Below the pieces are notes generated by a model. The model made no database searches. It had not been told where the DNA came from and was given only the letters and a program-made list of their open reading frames with translations. Positions 10,991 to 23,900 of a stretch of 64,000 nucleotides of DNA are shown piece by piece; the first letter of the stretch is position 1, and the number at the start of each line of letters is the position of its first letter. The translations under genes were made by a program, and so were the position numbers. The stretch lies in NCBI GenBank assembly GCA_963921425.1, contig OY992832.1, forward strand, positions 20,558,835 through 20,622,834. Reading direction: 5' to 3'. This stretch comes from Dryas octopetala. Taxonomy: Eukaryota > Streptophyta > Magnoliopsida > Rosales > Rosaceae.

Positions 10991-12905
10991 AGCTTTTGTC
11001 AGTTTTTATCTGGAATCTTCTTAGAGAAATTATGTCTTGCGGTGTATTCTTTCAGTTATGCTATGTATCTGTTTACAAGCTCATTATTCACATGTCTTCA
11101 ACTTTTATGTTTTCCCCCTTTTCTTTTTTAAGCTTCTCCATACTATAAATTTTGTGATTTCAGTAGGAATGGTAATCTTTTGAATACTGGCAAGGTAGTT
11201 GATTTTGGTACAGAGTAAGAAACGCATTTTAGTATTATTTTATTTTGTTGTTTAGTTGAAATGAAACAATAGTGGTCCTGTAATTTTCAATTTTGATTTT
11301 GTTTCTCTTGTTAAATTGTCTTTGAGTAGAGGGAGATTTGAATTTTTTATTAACAATTTTGCACAGTTCATCTTCTCAGTCATATTCAAGTCTTAAGAGA
11401 CACTTGAATTAAGAATCACCTTATTTTCGTAAGTATATGATTAGGAGTGAAAAGTCATAATACAGAATACTAATAGGCATGTAACTTCCCAAAAGCTGTT
11501 TTTAGAGTGATATCCTTGTTAAAGCCCTAGTTAGTAAGTACATGTGTTATACGCATACGTATTTGAGAAATACTTTTGTTTTCCCTGCACTTCTTAATTA
11601 TGTCAGTCAAATAGTAGTTGTTGTTTACCACTGACACCCCTCTTTTGAATCTTTAGACTTGCATACCTTTGAGCTATTAAAGGGGACAAATGGAATATTA
11701 TTATCATTAAAAGATTGTACTATCCATAAGGATACCGAAATAGAAATTTGCTTCATGTTCTCATCTGTTTATTTCTATACAATAGTATATGAAAATGTTT
11801 GTGTGATGGGACCAAGGATCTTCTTAATATCATGCTAGGTTCTCTTATTTTTTGCAAGAATAAAAGTACATCTGTAAGGTGTTTGTCTGCACACTCACAA
11901 CATGTGTCTTTACTTTTAATGCTTGTTTCTTCCTCCCACACACGCACGCACACACTTTAAAAATTGTTATATCTATCCTATGCTTCGTTCTTTCTTTGCA
12001 CTAAGAGGAGTTGTGGCACATATGACAACACATTGGAAAAAATGTCTGTTGAATGTTTTCTACATGTCAAGATCTCAAAGCTCACTACAACTTTGATGAG
12101 GTTTTTCAAAAAACATTTTTTTTATAGTTCTAATTTTTTACATTTATGTGCTTGTGAGTTGTGACGGGATATGTCCAATGATTTATTGTTTTTACTTACA
12201 CCTCTACCTTTGAATTCTTTCCAGATGCTTGAATTGACTAGGTTTCATGTTCTGTGTCATTCTTTAATTGGATGATACCACTTCTGGAATATTGGTTACA
12301 AGATTTTCCATCACTGACGGACAAGGTTGCTTCAACTTTCTTTTCTTCTGAACTTATGCATTGGTGACCATCAGATCTGCTGTTGACATTTATGAGGCTG
12401 CTGAACACAGTTTATCTCCTTAAAGTTTCAGGTGCTGAATTACTTTGTGGGACTGCACTGCCTGCCTTCCCACGAAGTTGTTTTCAATTTTCAAGATTCT
12501 CTCTTAGCATAATTGGCAGAGGAATGTTTCCCAGTGTAAAAATGGAAAGGTTTGCCAGGTAATGCTCAATTCACGCATCCCTGTATATTGGTCAACTAAG
12601 ATGCATAAGGGGTTTTTAGTTATTGATTATAAGCATCAAAATGTCTTATTCCAAGCCTGGTTTGTCTTTGTATCAAAATATGTATTCATAGTATAATACT
12701 CTTTATAATCAAATTTTGACAGTTTTTTTACAATCAAAATTTTCACAGGTTTCTGTAGTTGATTTCTTCATCGTTGGTGAAGTTGGAGCATTTGAATGTA
12801 TGCAGCAGTGATCAAACAACTGTAACTGCAGACGGCGCTACGTTGGGCATCAACTTCCATATCACCTGCAGCTATATTCTCTTTTTATATCCCCTATTTT
12901 TTATG
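10991..12905. other. Spacer between duplicated NLR flanks
   Basis: AT-rich sequence with no gene that I can support. Short open frames near 11753-12164 have no recognisable motifs. Several acceptor-like CAG sites (for example 12743-12760) may be relics of NLR 3' UTR introns. Confidence 0.5.
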
Positions 12906-13275
12906 CTAAGAAATTGAGGTCACTGCCAGAACAGATGCACACCCTTCTCGCATTTATTCGGTTTATGTCCATAAAAAGGTTGTCTAGAATTGGAATCATT
13001 TGCGGAAGTGGAATATCCGTCACTAGTCAGTCCAGCTTCAAAGAATGTGAAGAAGTAAGATTCATTTCTGGAGGAGGAGCTGCTGTCCACCATTCTCGCT
13101 CCTCTTCATCTCCAATCAGTTGAATCTTTAAGTACATGGAGTAAAAGGCGTTTCGACACCCAACTCTCTTGATTAATTTGAAATTTGGACATGCCTTGAA
13201 CTGCAGTGCTGCTACCCACTTCTCTTGATTAGCCCAAGATTGCTCACATAATAATTGATGGGGAACCAATATGAT
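12906..13275 (+). pseudogene. Decayed LRR remnant of a second R13L1-like NLR
   Basis: This aligns in order to the 3' end of the intact NLR. GAGGTCACTGCCAGAACAGA matches 7498 onward, the AGAATTGGAATCATTTGCGG block matches 7567 onward, GAATGTGAAGAAGTA matches about 7715 onward, and GCCCAAGATTGCTCACATA matches about 8048 onward. Between these blocks there are internal deletions of up to several hundred bases, frame changes and base substitutions, so no LRR protein can be read. CC and NB-ARC domains are absent. After the remnant, the flank continues like the intact gene's 3' flank. It is the fossil of a tandem paralogue. Confidence 0.88.
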
Positions 13276-13304
13276 GTGCAATGTCTTGATGGGTCCTAGT
13301 TGTA

Positions 13305-13920
13305 ATTGTAAGTATCCAATTCTCTCTGAGTCCGCTCTTCTGAGTTTAATTTTAGTAATGAATTTTAAAGTGCTTACCTCTTTGTCTTGCTGAAACATAT
13401 TGAACAGATATGAGTTTAATTTTAGTCGAATTTCAGCATTGAATCTATTTAAGGATTCTCTCTTCATATTAGTTAAACAATAGGCTCCCACCTTCCATTC
13501 TGTGGAGTAGCATATATGGCTCAACATATGAGATTAATTATAGTCTCCATGTTTGATGGTAAGGTGGTTGGTGTTTAGAATTGGACAGAGTTTTTTATAC
13601 CAAGCTGATTAGTAGTAGAATTTGATAAGTTTGTTCAATCACAATTTCTACAGGTTTCTGTTGTCATTTCTTATCATTGTCAAGGTTAGAGCCTTCCAAC
13701 TTGACAGCAGTCAGTAATTGAGAAATTGAAATTGCTTGTGGGTTCTACCCAGTAGGCTTCAACCTCAACAAGCCATTCAGGTTACCCTCTGGTTCTCTGT
13801 AGGTTGTGCCTCATCCTCCTTTTAGACTGCTATGTGAGTTTCCACCAGCCATCTTCTCATGAAACCATTTTCGTAACTTTGTCAGGCTTCGTTGCAACTC
13901 ACTTTGATGGATGCTAGGCT
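13305..13920 (+). repeat. Duplicated NLR 3' flank, copy 2
   Basis: Homologous to 10240-10990 but placed directly after the decayed LRR remnant. It shares the AGTTTTTTA(T/G)ACCAAGCTGATTAG and TTGATAAGTTTGTTCAATCA stretches. It contains an extra ~65 bp around 13652-13715 that resembles the sequence at 12745-12800, probably a further internal duplication. Confidence 0.75.
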
Positions 13921-14808
13921 TTGAGTCAAACACTCTTGAAGCTGCAACATAGCTCGAGTTAATGGAGGAAGTGAAATTGGACCTTGCTTGAGTTAATGTG
14001 TGAAATGTGGTCTTCAGGAACCGTCAATGCAATTTTGTCACACACACTCTTGCACATTTTGACACACGAGAGTGAGGTTTTTATTTTGAGTTAGAAGATG
14101 GTCATGTGTGGCTTATCAAACTCTATTGCTTATGACAATGTTGTTAACATTTTACTAGGTAGATTCTCCTGTCTAAACAACTAGACATGTGCTTCTAGAC
14201 ATTGTTGATATTCAAATCAATTTAATAAACCAACTTCCAGCAGCCGAGTCAAAAGAGCAATTCATAGTGTAAAAGTGCTTCAATTATTTACAATTTATTG
14301 CACCATCAGATGGACGCACAAACACACATGAGAAATAAGAGAGAGAGAGGGATGACAACCAAACATTAGCCCTGTGCTTTTTCATGCTTTGTGCGTAATG
14401 GGTATCTAATGAATTGATTAGTGGTGTTTTGAAGTGAAAATGACATCTCTGTTCTGTTTCACGCCTTCTACCAGACACTTCTATTGCTTATCATCTCTAA
14501 TGTAAATTGTGGAACATGTTTGGTATATATTATTAATTCATTGTATTTTCATCTACAAAATTGATAGAACAATGGAGCGTCAATGGTATATATATGAAAA
14601 GTTCTTGTTAGTCTGCCAGGGAAATATTAATTAATTATTTAAATTTTTGTTTTAATGTGTACGGTTAAATTGACAATTTAACAACAATATAACAGAATAT
14701 ATATGGTAAGAGAAAATACTCTCAAATGTGTTAATTGTGCAATGACATAATTGTGTGAATGAAAATGTATATTGTAAAACTAGTTACAGTACAAATGGCA
14801 CTTCATAA
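13921..14808. other. Spacer
   Basis: AT-rich intergenic sequence; no supported gene, RNA or element. Confidence 0.5.
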
Positions 14809-14817
14809 ATTATTTAA

Positions 14818-15559
14818 GGCATAAATTTAATTTAGACACATAACTATATAAGCTATTTCAACGGGGTCCATGAACTTTAAAATATTTCAAATATACACCC
14901 GATCTATTATCTAAATTGAAAAATGAATTTCTGTCCATTGATTTGTTGAGAGATCAGTTAAATGACAACTTGGCTTTTGCTGACCGGAATTAATTGGCGA
15001 CGTGGCGCTATCTTAGCAAACATTTTTCGCCAAATGAGCGACAGGGGCTCACAATTTAATAATAATAGAGAGAGAGAGAGTTTGTGGGCCCGTGTCAGGG
15101 GTTAGGTGGATCCGTGTTGCTCATTTCCCGCCAAATGAGCGACACAGATCCACCTAACCCTTGACACGGGTCCACAAACTCATCATCTCTTTCTCGCTCG
15201 TTGAACACAAGTGAGAGATTTATATTCGAATTTGGGGGAAAACGTAATGTTTTTTGGAGACTAAATGGTTAGGAGAGCGTTCAACGAGCGGGAAAGAGGT
15301 AATGAGTGTGTGGGCCCATGTCAAGTGGACATGTGTTGCTCATTTGGCAGGAAATGTATGCTGAGTTGGTGCCATGTCGCCAATTAATCTCCGTTAGCAA
15401 AAGGCAAGCTGACATTTAACTGATCTCTCAATAAATTGATGGACGAAATTTCATTTTTCAATTTACATAATAAATCAAGTGTATATTTGAAATATTTGAA
15501 AGTTTGTGGACCCCGTTGAAATAGTATATATAGTTATGTGTCTAAATTGAATTTATGCC
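14818..15559. mobile_element. Mutator-like foldback element, 742 bp, 9-bp TSD
   Basis: The ends are GGCATAAATTTAATTTAGA and, inverted, GGCATAAATTCAATTTAGA. Nearly the whole element is one long imperfect inverted repeat: CAACGGGGTCCATGAACTTT pairs with AAGTTTGTGGACCCCGTTG, and CGCTCGTTGAACAC pairs with the centre near 15270. The flanks carry an exact 9-bp duplication ATTATTTAA at 14809-14817 and 15560-15568. A 9-bp TSD with long terminal inverted repeats is the hallmark of Mutator-like elements. There is no transposase, so it is non-autonomous. The exact TSD suggests a fairly recent insertion. Confidence 0.92.
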
Positions 15560-15954
15560 ATTATTTAACGTACGCAACTAACAACAATTGTGATGTTATC
15601 ATCTTTCTGAATGCCTTTAAGCATCTTGTGAAACTTCAACATGCATGTGAAAATCATTCTTGAACCGTACAAGAATAATGAATTTTTTGAGTACTCAAAA
15701 AGCTATATATATATATATATATTTTTTTTTTTCAAACTCAAAAAGCTATATATATAATTGAGATGGAATATTGGAATAATCATCATATATAGGAAAAAGT
15801 AAATAATATCTACATCAGCTAGCATTATTATCAATTTTCTATAATTACTTAACTTCAACTTTCAATGAATGCAATGATATATATACAATGCAGAAAGGTA
15901 AGGAAGCTTTGCAGATGTTGGAGTAGCAAAGTTTAAAGGCCCATAAAATTACTC

Positions 15955-16280
15955 ATCGTGCACTCAAGTTCTATTTCCTTCCCCTCAAATAAAAAAAAAA
16001 AAAAACACATTTTATATTAGTCCTATAATTCAATGATTAGAACAATTTATATTTTAAAACATCCAATGCGAAAAATCCATCAAAACATAAACTATTTAAC
16101 TATTTGATTACCGTCAATATATTATTTTAATTTTTTAATGAATGTGTTTATCTGCACAATTTAAATGACTAAATAATTATTAATTTAATTGATTTGATAC
16201 ATAAATAATTCTTAAGGAAAGACCTAAAAATTGACTGATTCTAATAATTAAACTGCATTTTTTTTTTAAAGAGAACATTT
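15955..16280. repeat. Palindromic MITE family C, copy 1 (diverged)
   Basis: Diverged relative of the copies at 16.56 and 19.04 kb. It has the same order of blocks: AATGATTAGAACAATTTATATTTTA, a central ACTGTCAATAT-like patch, TGTTTATCTGCACAATTTAAATG, then a right arm with GACCTAAAAATTGA and ATTAAACTGCAT. Ends are not clear. Confidence 0.55.
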
Positions 16281-16559
16281 TCATTGAAAGCTCCATCATA
16301 TTATGCGTGCCATATAAATTAACACCGAGAAACCTATAGTGAACCAACAAGATGGTTGATGCGCTAGGTAACTTTTTCTTCCTTGGGCAATGACTTGATG
16401 AATCGCATATATAATTTATGGTCTAGCCAAAATAAGAGAACCATGATAACATTCACAACTAAATCATAAATTTAATGTGAGCAATTATCCTTTAAAGCCT
16501 TAATTTCTTTGCTTAATAGATTCATTTATAAGGACCACTAGCGAATGCCTCTTAAATAA

Positions 16560-16902
16560 TTTATGAAGGAGGTTCAAATATGGATATCTTTACTTAAAAA
16601 AAAAAAAAAAAAGTAAGAATATCCTCTATGAACCTACAATACAATGATCAATTGTCTATATTTTAGAACATCATTCAAAGATCAACCTTACAAAAAATCA
16701 GCAAATTGGAAATTGTTTTGTCAGTTTATTACTGTCAACATCATTTTTATATATTTTATATGACAGATTATGTTTGTCTACACAGTTTAAATAACTAAGT
16801 AGTACCGATTTGGCTAATTTTTTACAAAAACAATCTTTGAGGATGGACCTAAAAAAATGGATTATTCCAATCATTGAACTGCATTGCTCAGTGGTACTTA
16901 GA
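16560..16902. repeat. Palindromic MITE family C, copy 2, interrupted by a solo LTR
   Basis: The left arm has AAAAGTAAGAATATCCTCTATG and TATTTTAGAACATCATTCAAAGATCA. The right arm has ACAATCTTTGAGGATGGACC and TGAACTGCATTG. The element's right end continues after the solo LTR at 18971-19020 (TACTTTTCTTTAAGTAAGAA). The LTR target-site duplication lies inside it, so the MITE is older than the LTR insertion. Confidence 0.7.
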
Positions 16903-18965
16903 TGTGAGACCATGTATATTTCCCAAATTTTACTTGAGATTTTATTTTGAAATTTTGGGAATCTATTCGAGAAATAAAATGTTTTGGATAATTTTTACAG
17001 TGATTTATTATTTCAAACATTTTGGGGGAATTTTACAAAATTATTTGTTTTATTTTAAAGTTTGACCCAATTTTGACCAAATTGAAATATTTGGATTTTG
17101 ACTTTGATTTTGTTATGGTTGGGTAGTGCTTGGCTCTACGAGCAAGTACACGTGAACCGTGAGTGAATCGGAGTCACGGTTTAAAAGTTACAAGCGTTTC
17201 ACTTTTGGGGTCATTTTAGTCTTTTTACACATTAGGGTTTTAGTATAAATAGGAAATTTTTTGAAAAATTATTTTATTTTCGTGAAAACCCCCAACCCTC
17301 CACCATCTCTTTTTCTTCTCTCTCCTCCTTCTTTCTCTCGTCGTCCTTCTACTTCAGAGCATGCGCTGTCGTCCGACAACCGTTATCGACGATTTCGGCG
17401 ACGACGGGTTCCTCTCATACTCCTCTTCTTTTCCCTACCGTCTAATCACCCAAAAACCTGAAACCAACCCAAACCCAGTTCAAGCCCCTCGTTGTCGATC
17501 TGTCTTTTTCCTGTGGCGTCGCAAGGCCGAACCACCAAGGTTTTGTTCTTTTCGTCACAGCGAGCATGGTGGTGTGTTTGGATTATCCAACAAACCACCA
17601 TGCGCGGCAATTCGAAGTCGAGAAACCCCGCAAAATCCCTTCGTTGATCCTGGCTATTCCGACGGCAGATGACGGCGATTCCGGTCTCGTTCTTCTACTC
17701 TCTTCCAAACCACTGATGTCTCCGCCGTTCTCAATGTTTCCGGCGGCAGCCCAGGATGATTTTCTTCCATTTTTTATGTTGTACAACTTATGGATTATCT
17801 TGGGCTATTTTAATTAAATAATTCCTCGGTAAAGATGATAAATGTATGTTTGAGAACTATTTGATATAATCGTGTTCTTAATCGGTCGGTTGAGCCATAA
17901 TTTAATGGGTCGATTGGTAGCCAAGATACAGTTAATGGGCCGGTTGGGCCTAGACATAGTTTGGTGGGCCTTTTGGCCAAGAGACAGTTTGATTTATCGG
18001 GTCATGCCGGGATCAGTTAACGACCTCCGGAAGGGTTATACGGATGGACTAGCACGATTGTCCTAAGGGGAAACCTAGTTTAAGCGGTATAACCAGTGAA
18101 ATAAATACTCTCGCTACCAGTTCAGTTTTTACTGATGATTTGAGAAAAGAGTAGTTGGCCACATTAATGGTTCGGTCGTCGGATTATATCTAGGAGATTG
18201 GTATCCCAGTGGACCCGTTTGGGGGTCGATTTGTAGGTGCCTTGTTGTGATACGAGTACTCTGATTCTACCTCAGCTATCTAGGTACGCTTTGTATGTGT
18301 GCTTGTGATGCTGGATGTGAAATATCATAATTGATTGCCATTGTCTTACGTGTGATAACCTGGGTGTTGAACTCCGAAAATGAAATTCTCAGGGTGCTTG
18401 AATATATTTATATATTGGCTTATGACACTCTTGTTGGTTATTGTTATGACTGAGTGTCGTGTTCAATTTATTTTACTTGAGCATGAGCTGCTTTTACCCA
18501 CACGAGCTTCATAACTTACTAGGTTTTACATGTAACCCAGTGCACTAACCATGGTGTAGGGGTTTGTTTTGCATATTATAAATTAAGGAGGCAGCGTGAG
18601 AAGGACATGGCAGTAGCAATGGGAAATCAAGAGTTTTCATATTATTCCTTTCATTTTTATTTTGTGTTTCGATTTGTAAATCTTTTTATTTTCTCATTGG
18701 CTCATTAATGATTCAGATATTTTACGAGGTTGCATCTTTTAATATGTGTAACCTCAAGGGGTTAGTTTTATTGTGAAATTTTTATTTAGGAGAATTTTAA
18801 TTTTCATTGCTTATTTTATCTCTGATCCAACCCAATTTTTAAATTAAAGACTTAATGTATTCTAAGAGACTTGAGATTATGACATTGACGGCTTAGTGTT
18901 GTATACATTCTCGGGATACTTAGGATACGTGTCACTGTCACATGTCCGGGGTTCGGGGCGTTACA
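16903..18965 (+). mobile_element. Solo LTR, probably Ty3/gypsy, 5-bp TSD
   Basis: The element starts TGTGAGACC and ends GGGGCGTTACA, within perfect 5-bp duplications TTAGA at 16898-16902 and 18966-18970. Its length (2063 bp), a TATAAATA promoter-like motif near 17243 followed by a pyrimidine-rich stretch, and the GGGGCGTTACA end fit the long LTRs of plant gypsy elements. No internal region or second LTR is present, which is the usual result of LTR-LTR recombination. It is a fossil. The exact TSD and clean ends suggest moderate age. Confidence 0.88.
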
Positions 18966-19034
18966 TTAGAGATAATGTTATTACTTTTCTTTAAGTAAGA
19001 AATCTTTACTTGAAGCTCCCTATATATATATATA

Positions 19035-19400
19035 TGGAAAATTTTCAAGTAAGGATGTCCTTACTCTAAGAAAAGTAAGAACATCCTCTATGGAATTATA
19101 ATTCAATAATCAGAACCGTCCATATTTTATAACATCATTCAAATATCACCCTTGGAAATTATTAACCAAATCGAAAATTGTTTAATCAGTTTATTATAGC
19201 CAATATTATTTTAATTTTTTCGACAAATTATATTTGTCTGCATAGTTTAAATGGTCAAATAATTATTGATTTGACTTATTTTTTTAAAGAAATGACCTTT
19301 GAGAAGAAAACTAAAAAATGAATTGTTTTAATCATTAAACTGCATTGTTTGGTATTGTACGAAAAAGATATTATATCTTTATTTGAATCAGCATGTATAT
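19035..19400. repeat. Palindromic MITE family C, copy 3
   Basis: Carries AAAAGTAAGAACATCCTCTATG, the core AATCAGAACCGTCCATATTTTA, and a mirrored right arm ending ATCATTAAACTGCATTG. It closely parallels 16.6-16.9 kb. It sits directly after the end of copy 2, so two family members are adjacent. Confidence 0.7.
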
Positions 19401-20136
19401 AGTGGTAGGCTAACTGCAAACCTGCAACTGCTACATTAAATTACAGTCAATTTGTCACTATATCTCTTGAAAAACTATACAAATGATATGACTGTCAAAG
19501 CAAAATGGAAAAGCTATTTAAAAGGGTGGACTAAATCTTCCATGGGCATGCGGCATGCCCCATTGGGAGAGTCTCTCAAAAGGGTGTGGTCTGGACTGTG
19601 GAGAATTAACTCATTCTTGTTGGCTTATGAATTAAATTATTAAAGTACAAATATCTCTCCATGTCAAGCACTCCGATTATACCAAAGTCACCCATCGAGC
19701 GCTTTCATCTCAATGCTGCTTGTAAACTGTAGAAACGATGGAGAGCTGATTTGCTCACCACCAATTTCGTCATCCTACTATTTAAGGTGGTGATGATGCT
19801 CCCTACTAAATATTTGACACATGTACGTCATATATATATATATTAATTGTAATTGACTTTGATTAATTATTTGAATTAATATATTAATATATTAAAATAT
19901 TAATTTTTATGTTGAGAGATAAATATAATTTAAAAATAAAAAATAAATAAAGCTCATCAGATCCAGTCATCCAATCCACCACTTCCCTTGGTCATTTTCC
20001 AGCAACCCCTCCTCCAACACGGCGACGCTTCTCCCCAAGTCCGGCTGGCCACCACTCTCCCATCCTCTCTCTTTTTACTTTTTCTTTCTCTCTTTTTCTC
20101 TTTAACTTAATTACTAGAGTATCATTAAAATAATGA
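19401..20136. other. Spacer
   Basis: No supported gene. A short C/T-rich stretch at 19975-20100 has no frame I recognise. Confidence 0.5.
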
Positions 20137-20905
20137 ATTTTTGGATATTATTTATTAATTGTTCAACTTCTAATTAATATACATAGTTGATACGTGAAGA
20201 TTCCCAAGCCCAAAAAGAAATTTAAAGCTATCTGCTAGACTTATCAGTTATCAATCTCTGGTGCTTGCAATTGAGATTTGAGGTATTGCAATGTGCCAAT
20301 GCAAAAGGCTAGCAATGTCTCATTTTGGAAAATATATATGACACATTTTTCTATACCTATTATTTATTTATTTTTCCATACCATGCACATTCACAGATGC
20401 ACTTATCGGTTATATTAATTTTTAGGTCCAATTAATACAGATGAGTCGACACTATGCATGCACTACTGCAGACAATTAGTAAAGATCAAACGAATAAAAC
20501 AATTAGTAGGCAACGTGTTCATCTAGCTAGCTAGCTAATAAGTCGATCAAATAAAAGTCACTTTTTTTTTTTTTTTTTTTACCATAATCATTAATCATAA
20601 AGAGTGCGTACATACATCAATACTACAGCGTGCAATGAACCTGGAAAACAACAAATTTCTACTATATAAACACACGATTTTTTATTTTTAGATCTTAATG
20701 TACGTACAGGTTGAGTACATTTTTTTATTCTTAAGATATTATTTTTTTCAACGTTAGAATAAATGAACATAAAAATAAAAACACAACTTAATTTATAACA
20801 AAGAATGTCAACAAAAGGTTATATATTACACACGTACATAGGTAAATATTACCTATGTGATTCATATAACTTTAATTCAATTAGCAGAAGCAAATTCAAA
20901 ACATG
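20137..20905 (+). repeat. ~760-bp direct repeat, left copy
   Basis: Begins ATTTTTGGATATTATTTATT and ends CAAATTCAAAACATG. It is nearly identical to 25060-25814; by eye there are only scattered substitutions and a few short gaps (for example a 7-bp difference near 20277). It does not have TG...CA ends or other LTR signs, so it is a segmental duplication rather than an LTR pair. Confidence 0.85.
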
Positions 20906-23900
20906 ATTATAAATTACTACTGCTTACTAATTAATAGTAATGAATTTTCATGTAACCTTAATGAACACTACTAATTAATAAATTACTCATAAAATCTGAA
21001 AACGCATACTTGAACTGAAAGTAACTTGCATTACACATATATATCAGTTGAAGCCTAAATTACAAATCATTCTATCAGTTTCCTTCAACATTCTTACAAC
21101 TAGAAGCATCTAAAACAATTAAACTTGGTCATGCAACAGCTCCAAACCCGCTACAAAATACGTAGATACCCTGCTAGTTTTCACAAAAAAAATGACCAAG
21201 CGGTCACCGTCAATATCATCCCCTTCAAGATCCCTCTTCACGAACTCAAGATCCTTCAATACCATCAATCTCATAGAACTACAAAATGAAATTTCTTTAA
21301 TTGTACCACCAAAATAAATATATAAATACCCCGATAATTATGTACCTTAAGCATGCAGCTTTATCCTCTTGATTTGTTGGTGCTTCAGTAGTAACTCCTT
21401 TAGCTTCAAGAACACTATTTACAAGTCATAGAGCGCATATCTATTAAATTTATTGATAAACAAACTTTTTTGTTGTACTTATATAGAATTAACCAACAAC
21501 AATACTTAGCCATTGTGCATCATCTAAAATCTACACAAATATATACACCAATATATAAACCATGCAATGTTGAATGTTCCATATTGATGTAGGATAAGAA
21601 GTGGATTCGAAGCTTGAGGACCAGACTTCTCCTTAGAGGATCAGATCTTCAAAAACTCACCATTGAAGCCATGAAGTTGAGGACCAGACCTCCTTCTTGA
21701 GGTTCGGACCTCCAAAACCTCCAGCAGCTCCCAATATTACCATGAAGACCGGACCTCGTTATTCTCCTTGCTGATGCCTCTTCCACACTTTAATATCTTC
21801 CTCTTTCCTTTTTTATAATCACTTTCCCACTTCTTTGGTCATCTCCCATCATTCTTTTCCCCAATAACTCCCCCACCTGCATTTCTTAACCAATTCCCAC
21901 AACCCCCATGCTTCCATTTTTCTATTCTTCCCCCATAAACTAGCCTTAACTTGTCTACTTTTTGAGAATGTCCGCTAGACTACCAGCAAAGAAGAAACTT
22001 CAAAGTGCACAGAGAACTTCATTTCTGACTTAAAATTCCTAGCCCCTAGTGCAGCCAAGGAAAAACCATATCATGTTTGTCTGCATATTCCATCAATAGA
22101 AGAGAAATTTCAAATTAATTTTTATTTGTATCTAGATATTTATATGATTGATTTGTACAATGGACTAAGAAAATAACAGGATTCCAACATCATACTTTTT
22201 TCCAACACTAAGTATGTATAGACAAAAAGAAAACATTAAACATACAAAGATGATAAACCTGAAGGTGATTTGATGCAGCAAGTAAGCATGTGTTCTGCAA
22301 CAGCTTTTGGACCATGATCGTGAGCATTAGGCTACAAAAGAAAGAATAAACCTACTAACTATTATTAAAATAATCATTAGATATTCTTGTAATATTTAGA
22401 AAAATTAGATTTGAAAAGAGAATACCAAACTAAAGTGCATCAACACATATGTATAAATTAATGAGCAATATACACAATGTATAAATCTTGGCCTCCCTTA
22501 GCAAAAGTCCTTTTTATCTACTAAATCTCCATACGATGTCATGCACCACCCCCTCACCACATCTACTTTGGCATATGCAGAGCAAGAGCAGTTCTTCAAG
22601 CACTCCTCCTCACATGCTTTCCAACTCAAAGTACTACAGTTTATTGTTACCTAATGAATTCAGATCATGAAAATAATTTATTCAAACCATCATGTTAAAA
22701 TAATTGATCACACATAGCTAAAGAAGACTAAGAAATTAAATCCCAATATACACAATGTAAGTGAGAAACCTATATAATCCATAGTTTGCACTCTATGCCA
22801 TATACAACATCCAAATTACTTGGACAGAAGTAGTGTCGATGTAGATATATAATACCAACAATCTTTCTTCCCCGGCCCTTTTAGAAACATGAGAATTAAC
22901 AATTGTTCTTACTACTATTGGACAGTTAAAATAGATAGAAAAGATATTCAGCTTACCTCATAAATAAAATTAGACAAAACTATACGTGTTGACATCAGCC
23001 ATCTCGCCTCAAAATATACACATCTAAGCTATCAGATAAAATTAGACAAAAACAATAAACAACTAAGAATTTAGGAGGCATAGCAAAATCTGATACTTCA
23101 AATTCCTTTTGTGCCTTTGAACAAAGGGTGAGTTCTTGGCATCTTCCTCTACAAACAAATTAACAAATACAAAATGGGTCAGAGAAATAAGTGTTTTGAT
23201 TTGAAAAATGGAAAAAAAAAAAAAAAAAAACTGATCGGGCTGACTTGAAATAAAAACCTGAATAGAGGTTACTCAGTACTGATGTTGGAATAGTTTTTAA
23301 TGTTGTCCATAATCGGCAGAGGAAGGTCGTGGATGTTTGGGTTTCGAACGACCATGTGTGGCGTCTGAATGGGTTGGGTGTTTACACAATTGAACTCAGC
23401 TCACCCAGGGGAAGATTTTGGGACCAACTCGACGTAAAGAGGTCGCCGGAACTAGTGACCTATCAGAGAAGAAGGCCGGATCAGGTTTGGTGTGAATCCA
23501 TGTTTCCATTGGGTTGTTGAGCAATCAAAAGGCAGAGATAGAGAGAGAAGGAAGTGACTATTTGATTGAGGTCCATGTCGCCGGCATTGGCTGCTGGACG
23601 GCGAAGAGATGGCCAGAGAGAGCTCAAGGCAGAGGAGAGAGAAGAAAGAGAAAAAGAATACGGTGTGCGGCTGCTTCAGGAGTAAAATGAGAAGAAAAAT
23701 GCTGAAGTTAGGTCTTTATAAACAAACGCTATCTGAGGAATTGACTAAATTACCCTTTCACTTAAAATACCTAAAACTTGATGGTCGTAACTTCTTTTCA
23801 CGTCTTCTTCGTGTCTACATGCTTGTAGTCCCGAGCCCTATCCAACTAGACCAAAAATTCGTTTAAAATATAAACATTTAATTTTATCAAAATAAAACCT

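Noticed and set aside
13027-13527. Minus-strand frame of 166 residues
   Set aside because: Lies antisense across the decayed NLR LRR remnant and its flank, with no recognised domain.
17261-17817. Overlapping frames of 60-100 residues
   Set aside because: They sit inside the solo LTR in its leader-like, pyrimidine-rich section and are not host genes.
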